A stretch of DNA of 57,208 bases, taken from the NCBI RefSeq assembly GCF_000423445.1, contig NZ_AUHZ01000017.1, forward strand, positions 1 through 57,208. The letters run 5' to 3'. A model generated the notes under the pieces. It was not told the origin of the DNA. It worked only from the letters and a program-made list of their open reading frames with translations, and searched no databases. Source of the stretch: Acidipropionibacterium thoenii DSM 20276 (GTDB taxonomy: Bacteria > Actinomycetota > Actinomycetes > Propionibacteriales > Propionibacteriaceae). The translations under genes were made by a program, and so were the position numbers. The stretch's first letter is position 1; every line of letters begins with the position of its first letter. Shown piece after piece: positions 26,351-35,277 of this stretch.

Positions 26351-26412
26351 CAGGGGTGGTCCGGGGGCACCGGCCGGCAGCGGAATTGCCGGCTGCCGCC
26401 CCGGGACGTCGC

Positions 26413-26425
26413 TAATCTTGGCGCC
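26413..26425 (+). promoter_or_regulatory. Candidate leaderless -10 element
   Basis: TAATCT (26413-26418) followed by seven bases and ATG. It is one of the closest matches to TAnnnT among the start-proximal hexamers in this window. Confidence 0.5.
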
Positions 26426-26851
26426 ATGAGTGCAACCGATCCATCCACCGGCGGAGCATCCGGACCGCGCCTCGCTCCCGGTTCCGGGCCGACCATTCCG
26501 CCGGTGCTGTTCTGGGGCACCCGGGTCGCACTGGTGCTGGTCGCCGTGCAGTTGGTGCTCGGGATCCTGATGCTCAACGGCTCCTGGAGTCTCATCAACC
26601 TGCACGCCGGGCTGGGCTATGCCGCCACCCTGGCGGCCGTCCTGGCGGCGATCTCCGCGATCGTGTGGCGGCGGGCCGGCGGTGCCAACGGTCTGATGCT
26701 CCACGCCGTCTCGATCCCGATCCTGATGATCATCCAGATCGGGCTGGGCGAGGCCGGGGTCAGATGGGTCCACGTGGTACTGGGCTCTCTCATCCTGATC
26801 GGCCTGATAGGGCTGCCGATGAGCCTGCGCTCCCGATCCCGCAGGCCGTAG
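26426..26851 (+). CDS. Small membrane protein with intramembrane histidines
   Basis: A 141-residue protein. About 25 polar residues precede four helices. Histidines lie in or at the ends of helices 2, 3 and 4 (NLHAGLGY, LMLHAVSIP, WVHVVLGS), a pattern seen in heme-b-binding membrane proteins. I cannot assign a family. TAATCT lies seven bases before the ATG with no Shine-Dalgarno, suggesting a leaderless transcript. It follows the preceding membrane gene after 75 bp on the same strand but appears to have its own promoter. Confidence 0.65.
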   Translation: MSATDPSTGGASGPRLAPGSGPTIPPVLFWGTRVALVLVAVQLVLGILMLNGSWSLINLHAGLGYAATLAAVLAAISAIVWRRAGGANGLMLHAVSIPILMIIQIGLGEAGVRWVHVVLGSLILIGLIGLPMSLRSRSRRP

Positions 26852-26916
26852 GATCCGGCCGGGCCGGCACAGACACTGGGAGTGGAGTTCGACCCCTCCC
26901 CGACAGGAGGTGGGAC

Positions 26917-27924
26917 GTGGACAGGAGGGTGACCTCCCAGGATGTCGCGAAGGCTGCCGGGGTGTCTCGCAGCGCCGTCTCCCTGGTGCTCAACGGTCGA
27001 GCGGAGGGGGCGATCTCGGCCGCCAACCAGAGGGCCGTCCGGCGCGCCGCCGAGAGGCTCGGATACCGACCCAACCAGGTGGCCCGCAGCCTGCGCGACC
27101 AGACCACCCACAGCATCGGCGTGGTCACCGACTCCATCGTCACCGGCTCCTTCGGCGGCGCGATGATCGCGGGCGCGACGACCCGGGCCGCACGAGACGG
27201 CTACATCCTGCTGGTCGTCAACGCCGAACGGGTGCCGCGAGCCGAGGCCGAGGCCATGGAGACGCTGCTCGGCCGCCAGGTCGATGCCCTGGTCTACGCC
27301 GCCGAGGGACTGCACGGGTGGACGCCGCCCGAGCTCTTCCTGGCTGAGCACAACATCCTGCTGGACGCCTTCGCCACCGATGGCGGGGCCACCGGGGTGG
27401 TTCCCGACGAGGTGGCGGGAGGCTACCGGGCGGCCCGGATGCTGCTGGACGCCGGTCACCGCGACATCACGGTGCTGGCCGGTACTCCCGATGTCGAGGC
27501 AACTGGTCGGCGGCTGGCCGGGTGCCGAAGGGCGATGGGGGAGGCCGGGTTGACCAGCCGCCAGGTGACCTGCGGTTGGGAGATCGACGTCGGCCTGGCG
27601 GTGGGGACCCGGGTGCTGTCGGCCGAGGACCGGCCGACCGGCATCATCTGCGCCAATGACCGGGCGGCGGCCGGAGTGGTGCTGGCGGCCGCACGGCTCG
27701 GGCTCGGTGTACCCGAGGATGTCTCGATCGTCGGCTATGACGATGACCAGAACGTCGCTCCCCAGTTGGGGCTGAGCACCATCAGGCTGCCGCATCGCCA
27801 GATGGGGGAGACGGCGATGGATCTGCTGATCGGCTCCCTGCGCGGCGTCGACCTGCCCCGCGGCGAGGTCCTGGTGGACACCCCTGCGGTGTTGCGGTCC
27901 TCGGTGGGTACCCCGAGCCGCTGA
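26917..27924 (+). CDS. LacI-family transcriptional regulator
   Basis: A 335-residue repressor. The N-terminal helix-turn-helix is RRVTSQDVAKAAGVSRSAVSLVLNG, followed by the hinge helix RPNQVARSLRDQ. A periplasmic-binding-like effector domain runs from about residue 60 (SIGVVTDSIV), with ICANDRAAAGVVLAA and VSIVGYDDD typical of the family. AGGAGG lies six bases before the GTG start. The stop is 9 bp from the stop of the convergent GH32 gene that ends the sugar ABC operon. It most likely senses a fructoside or fructose derivative and binds the ACACGTGT-containing sites at 23285 and 32382 (inference). Confidence 0.92.
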   Translation: MDRRVTSQDVAKAAGVSRSAVSLVLNGRAEGAISAANQRAVRRAAERLGYRPNQVARSLRDQTTHSIGVVTDSIVTGSFGGAMIAGATTRAARDGYILLVVNAERVPRAEAEAMETLLGRQVDALVYAAEGLHGWTPPELFLAEHNILLDAFATDGGATGVVPDEVAGGYRAARMLLDAGHRDITVLAGTPDVEATGRRLAGCRRAMGEAGLTSRQVTCGWEIDVGLAVGTRVLSAEDRPTGIICANDRAAAGVVLAAARLGLGVPEDVSIVGYDDDQNVAPQLGLSTIRLPHRQMGETAMDLLIGSLRGVDLPRGEVLVDTPAVLRSSVGTPSR

Positions 27925-27933
27925 GCCCACGGA

Positions 27934-29172
27934 TCAGCCGAGGCAGTGCACCTCGGCGTCTCCCTCGATGGTCCACACGGAGGCCTCAGAGGGATAGATG
28001 CGGGTGGTGAAGGTGTCCCCGTCGGGGTCGAAGATCTCCACCAGGGAACCGTCCACCAGCAGCCGGGTGCCCGCCGGCAGATCGAGGTGCGGGCCCGTTT
28101 CCGAACCGGTCCCGGGCCGGCCGGTGGGGTCGGTCGCCGAGCAGGACAGCCGTGCCCCGGAGCCGACCGCCACCTCGAAGGAGGGCTGCTCGACGGCCCG
28201 CCAACTGCCCACCAGGAGCCCCGAGCGCTGTGTCAGGTACTCGGGGGCTGGGCGGCTCGCCAGCTTGCCGCCTCGCAGTGTCAGTTCGCGCGGGGTGGTC
28301 AGGGTGCCGGCCCAGCCGTGGGCGTCCAACCATTGCGTGGACCGGCCCAGCTCATCGGACCAGGCCCACATCAGGATCCGGCCGTCGTCGTCGAGCAGCT
28401 GGGGGGCGTAGAAGGCCGGACCACTGTCCAGCACCCCGCCGTCGACCGCGGTGAAACGTGGCCCCTGGGCGGTGACGACCAGATCTCCGGTCATCCAGCT
28501 CACTGCCGTGGGCCGTTCGTTCAGCAGCGAGATGACCAGCAACCATCGGTCGCCGATCCGGACCAGGTTGGGGCACTCCCAGATGGCGGCATCGGCGACC
28601 CTGGCGGCCACCGGGTCGTCGGCGCTGATGAGCGGTCCGAGCAGCTTCCAGTGCCGCAGGTCGGTGGCGTCGTGGACCAGCACCCGGGGCGTCGAGGACG
28701 GACCCCCGAATCCCTGCAGGATGTAGCGGTGTCCCTCGATCCACACCACGTACGGGTCACGGGTCTCGGCATCGGCCGGCCCCTGCCTGCCCGCGCTGGG
28801 CTCACTGGCCGGCGTCCAGCGGGTCAGCGTGGGGTCCCCGGTGGCGGTCAGCGCGACGGCGTCGCGCGGATCGTCGGCCAGGGCGGTGTAGCACAGCGTG
28901 GGGACGCCGCCGTCGATCGTGCAGGAACCGCTCCAGCAGCCCGCGGCGTCCGGCTGGCCGGGCCGCGGTGCCAGCGCGACGGGCTCGTGACGCCAGTGCA
29001 CCAGGTCCGTCGAGGACGAGTGGCCCCAGTGGATCTGGCCGTGACGGGGCGCCGACGGGTTGTACTGGTAGAACACGTGCCAGCGGCCGTCGACGTGGCA
29101 GAGCCCGTTGGGGTCGTTGACCCAGCCCTGCTGCGCGCGGACGTGCAGCCGCGGGAAGGCGGGATCGATCAC
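27934..29172 (-). CDS. GH32 beta-fructosidase, second copy
   Basis: A 412-residue enzyme, shorter than the copy at 23329. WVNDPNG (nucleophile near residue 20), ETRDPYV (Asp) and WECPNLV (acid/base Glu) are all present, then a compact beta-sandwich. No signal peptide. It is the last gene of the sugar ABC operon; its ATG overlaps the upstream permease stop by 4 bp, so intracellular hydrolysis is coupled to uptake. Having two different GH32 enzymes suggests two substrates, for example sucrose and short fructans. Confidence 0.93.
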   Translation of the reverse strand: MIDPAFPRLHVRAQQGWVNDPNGLCHVDGRWHVFYQYNPSAPRHGQIHWGHSSSTDLVHWRHEPVALAPRPGQPDAAGCWSGSCTIDGGVPTLCYTALADDPRDAVALTATGDPTLTRWTPASEPSAGRQGPADAETRDPYVVWIEGHRYILQGFGGPSSTPRVLVHDATDLRHWKLLGPLISADDPVAARVADAAIWECPNLVRIGDRWLLVISLLNERPTAVSWMTGDLVVTAQGPRFTAVDGGVLDSGPAFYAPQLLDDDGRILMWAWSDELGRSTQWLDAHGWAGTLTTPRELTLRGGKLASRPAPEYLTQRSGLLVGSWRAVEQPSFEVAVGSGARLSCSATDPTGRPGTGSETGPHLDLPAGTRLLVDGSLVEIFDPDGDTFTTRIYPSEASVWTIEGDAEVHCLG

Positions 29173-30008
29173 TTGACGGCTCCGGCGGTGAGGCCCTCAC
29201 GCAGCGGACGCTGCCCGAAGATGAAGACGATGAGGGCCGGAATCATGGACAGCACCACGCCGGCCAGGACCGTGGACATCGAGCCGGTGCCCAGCCTGCC
29301 CTGCAGGCTCACCAGACCCAGTGGCAGGGTGAAGTTCTGCTCGCTGATGGTCATGATGAGAGGCCGGAAGAACTCGTTCCAGATGCCGTTGAAGGCGAGG
29401 ATGCCGACCACCGCCAGACCTGGCACCGACAGCGGCAGGTAGATGGAGCGGAAGGTGCGCCACGGTGACGCTCCGTCCACCTGGGCGGCCTCGGTGAGAC
29501 TCTCCGGGATGCCCATGAAGTTCTGGCGCATCAGGAAGGTGCCGAAGGCAGTCGGGATGGCCGGCAGGATGAGCGCCCACAGGGTGTCCGACAGGCCCAT
29601 GCTGCGGATGATCATGAAGACCGGGACGATGGTCACCTGCATCGGGATCATCATCGTGGCGAGGACGATGCCGAACAGCAGGCTGGAGCCGCGGAACCTG
29701 AGCCTGGCGAAGGCGTAACCGGCCAGTGCGGCGGTGAACATCTGGCCGATGGCACACAGCCCGGTGACCAGGGTGGAGTTCCAGAACAGCCGGATCACGT
29801 CGACCTGGCTGAAGACGTCGCGGAAGGCCGTCAGACTCAGTGTGCGCTGACCCAGCGAGTCGGTCGGGGTGAGGGAGACCACCAGGGTCCAGATCACCGG
29901 ACCGAGGGTGAGGAACAGGGCGATCAGCAGGACGACGACGCGTCCCACCAGGGAGGCCGAGATGCGATGATGCACGGCCGCCACGGGCTTGTCGACATTG
30001 GAAGACAT
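29169..30008 (-). CDS. Sugar ABC transporter permease (MalG-like)
   Basis: A 279-residue carbohydrate ABC permease with six predicted helices. The coupling motif EAAQVDGASPWRTFRSIYLPL matches the EAA loop of MalG-type subunits. It starts at ATG 30008, 8 bp after the partner permease stop, and overlaps the GH32 gene by 4 bp. No ATPase gene lies in this operon, so it probably borrows a shared MsmK/UgpC-type ATPase encoded elsewhere. Confidence 0.92.
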   Translation of the reverse strand: MSSNVDKPVAAVHHRISASLVGRVVVLLIALFLTLGPVIWTLVVSLTPTDSLGQRTLSLTAFRDVFSQVDVIRLFWNSTLVTGLCAIGQMFTAALAGYAFARLRFRGSSLLFGIVLATMMIPMQVTIVPVFMIIRSMGLSDTLWALILPAIPTAFGTFLMRQNFMGIPESLTEAAQVDGASPWRTFRSIYLPLSVPGLAVVGILAFNGIWNEFFRPLIMTISEQNFTLPLGLVSLQGRLGTGSMSTVLAGVVLSMIPALIVFIFGQRPLREGLTAGAVK

Positions 30009-30016
30009 CACTGGCC

Positions 30017-30973
30017 TCACATGTAGAAGACGAACTTGCGGGAGAGCTTGAACTGGGCCCAGGTGGCCAACATGATGATCACCATCAGGACCAGGCCGAT
30101 GGCCGCCGCCAGACCGAAGTGGAGTTCGGTGAAGGCCGACTGGTAGATCACCATCACCGCCGTGCGGGTGGCGTCGCCGGGGCCCCCTCGGGTCAGCACG
30201 TAGGGCTGATCGAAGATCTGCAGGGCCGAGATGATCGCCATCACCGAGGCGACCAGCATCGTCGGGCTCACCAGCGGCAGGGTGATCCGGACGAACTGGC
30301 TCCACCCCGAGGCCCCATCGATCGAGGACGCCTCGTAGACATCGGTGGGGATGGAGGACAGCCCCCCGATGAACAGCAGGAAGGTGAAGCCGAAGTTCTG
30401 CCAGACGTAGACCAGGACGATGACCACCATGGCCCCGGCGGCGGTGGTGAGCCATTTCACCGGTCCCAGCCCGACCAGGGCCAGCATCTTGTTGACGGTG
30501 CCGAAGTCCTCGTTGAACAGGTAGCTCATGATGAGCGACACCGATGCCGCCGAGAGGATGAGCGGGAAGAAGAATGCCGACCGGAGGAAGCCGCGCAGCC
30601 AGCCGGGCATCTTGGTCTGGAGGAGGACGGCCAGCCCGAGGGCGACCACCAGCTGCAGGATCACCGCGACGACGACGAATCCGAAGGTGTTGAGGAAGGA
30701 GACCCGGATGGTCGGATTGGTGGCGATCGTCTGGAAGTTCCGGAGGCCGACGAATCTCGGCGCCGAGATGATGTCCCAGGAGAAGAAGGCGAGCACGATC
30801 GAGGCGGCCATCGGAATCAGTGTGAACAGCGTGATGCCGATCACGGTGGGGGCCAGGAACCAGGCGGCCATCCGTCCCTGGGCTCGTCGGTTCTGATCCT
30901 TGAAGGTGGTCGCCCGCTCGGGGTGCACTGTGACCGGGCGGCCAGGGGTGAGGGTGGAGGCGGTTGCTGACAT
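30017..30973 (-). CDS. Sugar ABC transporter permease (MalF-like)
   Basis: A 318-residue carbohydrate ABC permease with six predicted helices after a 35-residue polar N-terminus. The EAA-type loop is YEASSIDGASGWSQFVRITLPL, followed by the family signature LTRGGPGDATRTAV. The ATG at 30973 lies 5 bp after the binding-protein stop with GGAGAG just upstream; the much longer open frame further upstream is not real. It forms the heterodimeric channel with the 29169-30008 product. Confidence 0.92.
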   Translation of the reverse strand: MSATASTLTPGRPVTVHPERATTFKDQNRRAQGRMAAWFLAPTVIGITLFTLIPMAASIVLAFFSWDIISAPRFVGLRNFQTIATNPTIRVSFLNTFGFVVVAVILQLVVALGLAVLLQTKMPGWLRGFLRSAFFFPLILSAASVSLIMSYLFNEDFGTVNKMLALVGLGPVKWLTTAAGAMVVIVLVYVWQNFGFTFLLFIGGLSSIPTDVYEASSIDGASGWSQFVRITLPLVSPTMLVASVMAIISALQIFDQPYVLTRGGPGDATRTAVMVIYQSAFTELHFGLAAAIGLVLMVIIMLATWAQFKLSRKFVFYM

Positions 30974-30978
30974 GGGGC

Positions 30979-32358
30979 TCACTCTCCTGCCAGGGCCAGT
31001 TCGAGATCGCGCTGGAGAGTACCCAGTGCGACCTTGACGTTCTTGCGGGAGCCGGTCACGGCATTGACGACGTTCTTGATGAGGGCGGTCTCCACGGCGG
31101 CCTCCTGCGGCGGTGCGGGGATGGGGGCGGTGGTGGGGAACTTGTCGAGGGTGTCGTAGAAGGCCTGCCAGTGGGTGGGGCCGGCGTCCTGGTACAGCTC
31201 GGTGTTGTAGGAGCGCCGGGCGCTGCTGGAGTCGGGGTGCTTCTGGGCGATCCTCATGCCGTCCTTGGAGACGCAGAACTTCAGCCACTCCCAGCCGGCG
31301 TCCTTCATCTTCGACGACCTCATGATGGCGTAGCCCGCAGCGCCGAAGGACTGCTGCTGGGTGGTCCTGCGGGGGAAGTAGGCGACGTCGTAGTCGGTCC
31401 TGCGCATGCCGGCCTGCTGGAGTCCGTAGACCCAGTAGCCGCCGGCCGGGGTCATCCCGATGACGCCTTGGGAGAACCGGCCGACCAGCTCGTTGCCACC
31501 GCCCTGCACCGGGGAGGAGGCGAGATTCTCGGCGATGAGATCCTGGATGTACTCGAAGGTGTCGACGACCTTGGGGTCCTCGGCGTTCGGCTGCTCCCAG
31601 CGGAACCCGCCGGAGCGGCCGGTCTGACGGGGGTAGAACTGCTTCCACAGCCACTCGCCGCCGGAGAACCGTTCGGGCTTGATGAAGTTCGTGTTGTTCG
31701 TGTAGAGCCACGGCACGACTCCGCCGAACAACCGGTTGGTCCAGAAGAAGGGGCGGAAGGAGCCGGTCGCCGACTTCCTCATGCTGGCGATGTAGCTGCG
31801 GAAGTCGTCCCAGGTCCAGTCGGTCGCGGGGTAGTCCAGCTCGGCTCGCTGCATGGCCTTGGAGGACATGTAGATATTCGCCGCGTTCCAGCTCAGCGGG
31901 AGCTGGAACAGGTTGCCCTTGTACATGAACGATTCGATGAGCGAGGGGTGGACGTCGTCGAAGAACTCCTGCATGTCCGCCTTGTCGCGCATCACGTACT
32001 CGTCGAGCGGGTAGGCGAGCCGGTCGGCGAACAGCTGGGTGCCCTCGGTGGCGACCATCACCACGTCAGGGGCGGTCCCGGCGGCCACCAGGGTGAGGAT
32101 CTTGGCGAAGAAGTCGCTCCAGTCGGCGCCCTGGATGGGCGTGATGCGCACCGGGATGTCCGGGTGCACCTTGTTGAACGCGTCGATCAGGCCCTGGTTC
32201 GCGGCCGCGTCCTGGGCCGTGCCGTTGATGGCGATGGACAGGGCATTGGTGTTCCGGCCCGGGATGTCCAGACCGGAGAGGCGTCGCCAGGACAGTCCGG
32301 TGCCGACAGCGGCGGCACCACCCAGCCCGATGAACGCTCGTCGAGAAAGCGTTGGCAT
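30979..32358 (-). CDS. Sugar ABC transporter substrate-binding protein, Tat-like signal
   Basis: Family-1 extracellular binding protein, 459 residues, first gene of the operon. The N-terminus LSRRAFIGLGGAAAVGTGL has the twin-arginine pattern SRRxF, so Tat export is likely; there is no lipobox cysteine. The body shows typical features such as AGTAPDVVMVATEGTQLF. GAGGAG lies eight bases before the ATG. A near-palindromic ACACGTGT site 24 bp upstream of the ATG probably regulates the operon. Its substrate is inferred to be a beta-fructoside from the linked GH32 gene. Confidence 0.9.
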   Translation of the reverse strand: MPTLSRRAFIGLGGAAAVGTGLSWRRLSGLDIPGRNTNALSIAINGTAQDAAANQGLIDAFNKVHPDIPVRITPIQGADWSDFFAKILTLVAAGTAPDVVMVATEGTQLFADRLAYPLDEYVMRDKADMQEFFDDVHPSLIESFMYKGNLFQLPLSWNAANIYMSSKAMQRAELDYPATDWTWDDFRSYIASMRKSATGSFRPFFWTNRLFGGVVPWLYTNNTNFIKPERFSGGEWLWKQFYPRQTGRSGGFRWEQPNAEDPKVVDTFEYIQDLIAENLASSPVQGGGNELVGRFSQGVIGMTPAGGYWVYGLQQAGMRRTDYDVAYFPRRTTQQQSFGAAGYAIMRSSKMKDAGWEWLKFCVSKDGMRIAQKHPDSSSARRSYNTELYQDAGPTHWQAFYDTLDKFPTTAPIPAPPQEAAVETALIKNVVNAVTGSRKNVKVALGTLQRDLELALAGE

Positions 32359-32381
32359 CTGAAAGTCTCCTCATTGAGTAC

Positions 32382-32395
32382 CTAACACGTGTGAG
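32382..32395. promoter_or_regulatory. Candidate LacI operator upstream of the sugar ABC operon
   Basis: CTAACACGTGTGAG, with an 8-bp perfect core ACACGTGT (32385-32392), lies just upstream of the Shine-Dalgarno of the binding-protein gene. Binding here would block transcription initiation or early elongation. It shares its core with CTGACACGTGTCAG at 23285-23298. Confidence 0.6.
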
Positions 32396-32558
32396 GCTAA
32401 GGCGTGCGAAACCCGGTGTCAATACTTCTCGGAGACTTCTCGGAGATGTCGTGGCGATCGGATCGACCCCTCGCGCCGGCCCCTTCTGGGGCGGTGGCGG
32501 GGGTCGTTTCGGGGGCCGTGACGGGCGTTGTGTGGGGCATGGTGTCCCGGCCGGCTCG

Positions 32559-33056
32559 TCAGTCGGCGATGGCTGCGGTCCGTGCCCCGATGACCCTGAT
32601 GAGGTCGGCGGGGGCCAGCTCCACCGACAGGCCCCGTCGCCCGCCGGAGACCAGCATCACGTCGTGGTCCAGGGCCGAGGAGTCCACGCAGGTCGGCAGT
32701 CTCTTCTTCTGACCGAGCGGGGAGATGCCTCCGACGATGTAGCCGGTGGCCCGCTGGGCCACCTCCGGATCGGCCATCGTCGCCTTCTTGGCCCCCATCG
32801 CCGAGGCGAAGGCCTTGAGATCCAGCATTCCCGAGACCGGCACCACGGCCACCGCCAACGGCGACCGCACCCCCGACCCCTCCAGGTGGACCACCAGGGT
32901 CTTGAACATCACCTCGGCCGGGAAGCCCAGTTGGGCGACCCCTTCCTCGCCGTAGTGCCGATTTCCCGGATCATGCTGGTAGGCGTGCAGGACATGAGCG
33001 ACCTTGGCCCGGGCGAGGGCCTTGGTGGCCGGGGAGGCGGCGTCGGAATGGGGCAT
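32559..33056 (-). CDS. ybaK: YbaK/EbsC-type aminoacyl-tRNA deacylase
   Basis: Probable Cys-tRNA(Pro) deacylase that clears mischarged tRNA; 165 residues, normal length. Family landmarks are VMFKTLVVH, the catalytic-region GYIVGGISPLGQKKRLPTCVD, and VMLVSGGRRGLSVELAPADL. TACCCT lies six bases before the ATG on the minus strand and there is no Shine-Dalgarno, so it is another leaderless candidate. The 200-bp gap to the sugar operon shows only the operator already listed. Confidence 0.93.
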   Translation of the reverse strand: MPHSDAASPATKALARAKVAHVLHAYQHDPGNRHYGEEGVAQLGFPAEVMFKTLVVHLEGSGVRSPLAVAVVPVSGMLDLKAFASAMGAKKATMADPEVAQRATGYIVGGISPLGQKKRLPTCVDSSALDHDVMLVSGGRRGLSVELAPADLIRVIGARTAAIAD

Positions 33057-33202
33057 GTCACAAGGGTATTCGGGTCAGTTGGTGGACGGTGTCCACCGGG
33101 CGGACCCGGGCGCTGTTCGGCCGAGTCGGTGCAATAGGCTGATTCGGCCCTCCGTGGCCGCAGGCCCGGAGATGATCGCGACAACTACCTGGGGGCCACC
33201 AC

Positions 33203-33937
33203 ATGACGCAGACCGAGCAACCCATCGACGGATGCCGGAGCCGCTACCACCACGGCTGCCTGCGCGAGGCGCTGGTCGAGGCCGGTATGGAGCTGGCTCG
33301 CTCCGGCGGCTCCGATGCGGTCGTGCTCAGGCAGGCGACCCGGCTCACCGGCGTCTCCCCCAATGCCGCTTACCGGCACTTCGCCAATCGCGAGGAGCTG
33401 CTCGACGAGGTCGCGGTGGCGGCCACCCGGCGGTTGGCCGGGGCGATGAATGAGGCCGTGCTGCGGGCCCGTGCGGAGTTCTCCGACGACGAGCCCGTCA
33501 GGCGTGCCACCGAGGTGATCGTGGCCGCCTGTCGGGCCTGCATCCGCTTCGCCCTCGACGAGCCCGGCTGGTACGAGGTGTGCTGCGCCCGCTCCGACGA
33601 CAGCGTGCGGGCCTATTTCGGGGACGCCGGCCCCCGCGATCTGGGCGGTTGGCCGCTGGGCCAGGCCGGCCCCGGCGGGGTGTCCGACTCCGCCGCATGG
33701 CCGGCGCATCCGGCCACCGTTCCGGAGGTCCTGAGATCGGTGATCGCGCTGCCCGAGGGGCTGACCTGGTCACCTGAGACCAAGCCCGAGGGTATCGAGC
33801 TGGCACTGCGATCGACCCTCTACGGATTCTGCCTGCTCGCCACCACCGGGACCATGCGACTGGGCGACCATGACCAGCAGGCCGGCCGGATGATCAGTGT
33901 GATTCGCGCCATGGTCTCCGGCGCGATCCGGCGGTGA
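33203..33937 (+). CDS. TetR-family regulator
   Basis: A 244-residue repressor-type protein. The N-terminal helix-turn-helix spans HHGCLREALVEAGMELARSG and TRLTGVSPNAAYRHFANREELLDEV; the C-terminal ligand domain is family-variable. Its stop overlaps the GTG of the MATE exporter gene by 4 bp, so it very probably controls that exporter and is co-transcribed with it. A G-rich stretch about 6-10 bases upstream of the ATG may serve as ribosome-binding site. I saw no strong dyad in the short upstream gap. Confidence 0.92.
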   Translation: MTQTEQPIDGCRSRYHHGCLREALVEAGMELARSGGSDAVVLRQATRLTGVSPNAAYRHFANREELLDEVAVAATRRLAGAMNEAVLRARAEFSDDEPVRRATEVIVAACRACIRFALDEPGWYEVCCARSDDSVRAYFGDAGPRDLGGWPLGQAGPGGVSDSAAWPAHPATVPEVLRSVIALPEGLTWSPETKPEGIELALRSTLYGFCLLATTGTMRLGDHDQQAGRMISVIRAMVSGAIRR

Positions 33938-35250
33938 GCCTCGACACCTCCCACCGCCAGGTACTCAACCTGGCGGTGCCCGCCTTCCTGTCGCTGGTGG
34001 CCGAGCCGCTGTTCCTGATGGGCGACTCGGCGGTGATCGGCCACGTCGGAACCGACCAGCTGGCCGGCATGGGGGTGGCCTCCACGGTGCTGTCGACCGT
34101 CACCGGATTGTTCATCTTCCTGGCATATGCCACCACCGCGACCAGCGCCCGGCGGATGGGCGCCGGAGACCTCGAGGGGGCCGCCCAGGCCGGGATCGAC
34201 GGCGTCTGGCTGTCGGTGGTGCTCGGGGTGGTGGCCGCACTGACGCTGACCCTGGGCGCCCCGGCGATCGTCTCCTGGTTCGGTGTGGCGCCCGGCCCGG
34301 CGTCCTCGGCGGTGAGCTACCTGCGGATCGCCGGATGCGGGGTGCCTGCGATGCTGGCGACGATGGCCGTCACCGGTGTGTTGCGCGGGTTCCAGGACAC
34401 CCGTACGCCGCTGGTGGCCACCGTGATCGCCTTCACGGCGAACATGGCCCTCAACATCTGGTTCGTGATCGGGCTGGGGTGGGGGATCGCGGGCTCGGCC
34501 TGGGGGACGCTGGTCTGCCAAATCGGGATGGCCCTGGCCCTGGTGATCGTCTTCGTGGTGAGGACCCGGGGGACCGGGGTCTCGATGCGGTTCCAGACCA
34601 TGGGGGTGTTCGCCTCGATGCGCGACGGCCTTCCGCTGCTGGTCCGCACCATCGCGTTGCGGGCGGCGCTGCTGCTGACCACCTGGGTGGCGGCCGGGCT
34701 GGGAGTGGTGGCACTGGCGTCATTCCAGGTGACGATGACGGTGTGGGGCTTCCTCACGATGGCTCTGGACGCCCTGGGCATCGCCGGGCAGGCGCTCACC
34801 GGAGCCGCACTGGGAGCCGGTCGGAAGGAGCAGACCCGCCAGATCACCCGGCTGATGGTGCGCTGGGGGGCCTGGGTGGGGGTGGGCCTGGGAGTGCTGG
34901 TGGTGGCGGTGCACCGGGTGCTGCCGATGGCCTTCAGCCCCGATCCCGATGTCCGGGCGGCGATCGCCGCCGGGCTGATCGTCATCGCGGTGAGCCAGCC
35001 GTGGTGCGGGGTGGTCTTCCTGCTGGACGGGGTGCTGATCGGGGCCGGGGACGGCCGCTGGCTGGCCGGTGCCCAGGTGGTGATGCTGGTGGCCTATCTT
35101 CCGATGATCCTGGCGGTGTGGTGGGCCGGGCCGAGCGGGGCCGCCGCAGTGGTGTGGCTGTGGGTCGCCTTCACCGGATTCATGGTGGTGCGAGGGCTGT
35201 TGCTGGGCTGGCGGGAGCGGGGAGACGCCTGGATGCGGGTCGGGGTGTGA
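33934..35250 (+). CDS. MATE-family efflux transporter (DinF-like)
   Basis: Cation-coupled multidrug exporter, 438 residues, 12 predicted helices. The N-terminus is DinF-like (LAVPAFLSLVAEPLFLMGDSAVIGHVG), and later MATE sections include GVLRGFQDTRTPL and DGVLIGAGDGRWL. It starts at a GTG overlapping the TetR stop, giving a regulator-exporter operon. A dispersed inverted repeat 27 bp after its stop may end the transcript. The exported compound is unknown. Confidence 0.92.
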   Translation: MSLDTSHRQVLNLAVPAFLSLVAEPLFLMGDSAVIGHVGTDQLAGMGVASTVLSTVTGLFIFLAYATTATSARRMGAGDLEGAAQAGIDGVWLSVVLGVVAALTLTLGAPAIVSWFGVAPGPASSAVSYLRIAGCGVPAMLATMAVTGVLRGFQDTRTPLVATVIAFTANMALNIWFVIGLGWGIAGSAWGTLVCQIGMALALVIVFVVRTRGTGVSMRFQTMGVFASMRDGLPLLVRTIALRAALLLTTWVAAGLGVVALASFQVTMTVWGFLTMALDALGIAGQALTGAALGAGRKEQTRQITRLMVRWGAWVGVGLGVLVVAVHRVLPMAFSPDPDVRAAIAAGLIVIAVSQPWCGVVFLLDGVLIGAGDGRWLAGAQVVMLVAYLPMILAVWWAGPSGAAAVVWLWVAFTGFMVVRGLLLGWRERGDAWMRVGV

Positions 35251-35277
35251 GAGTCGGCGGCGCGAGGGGGATGGTGA

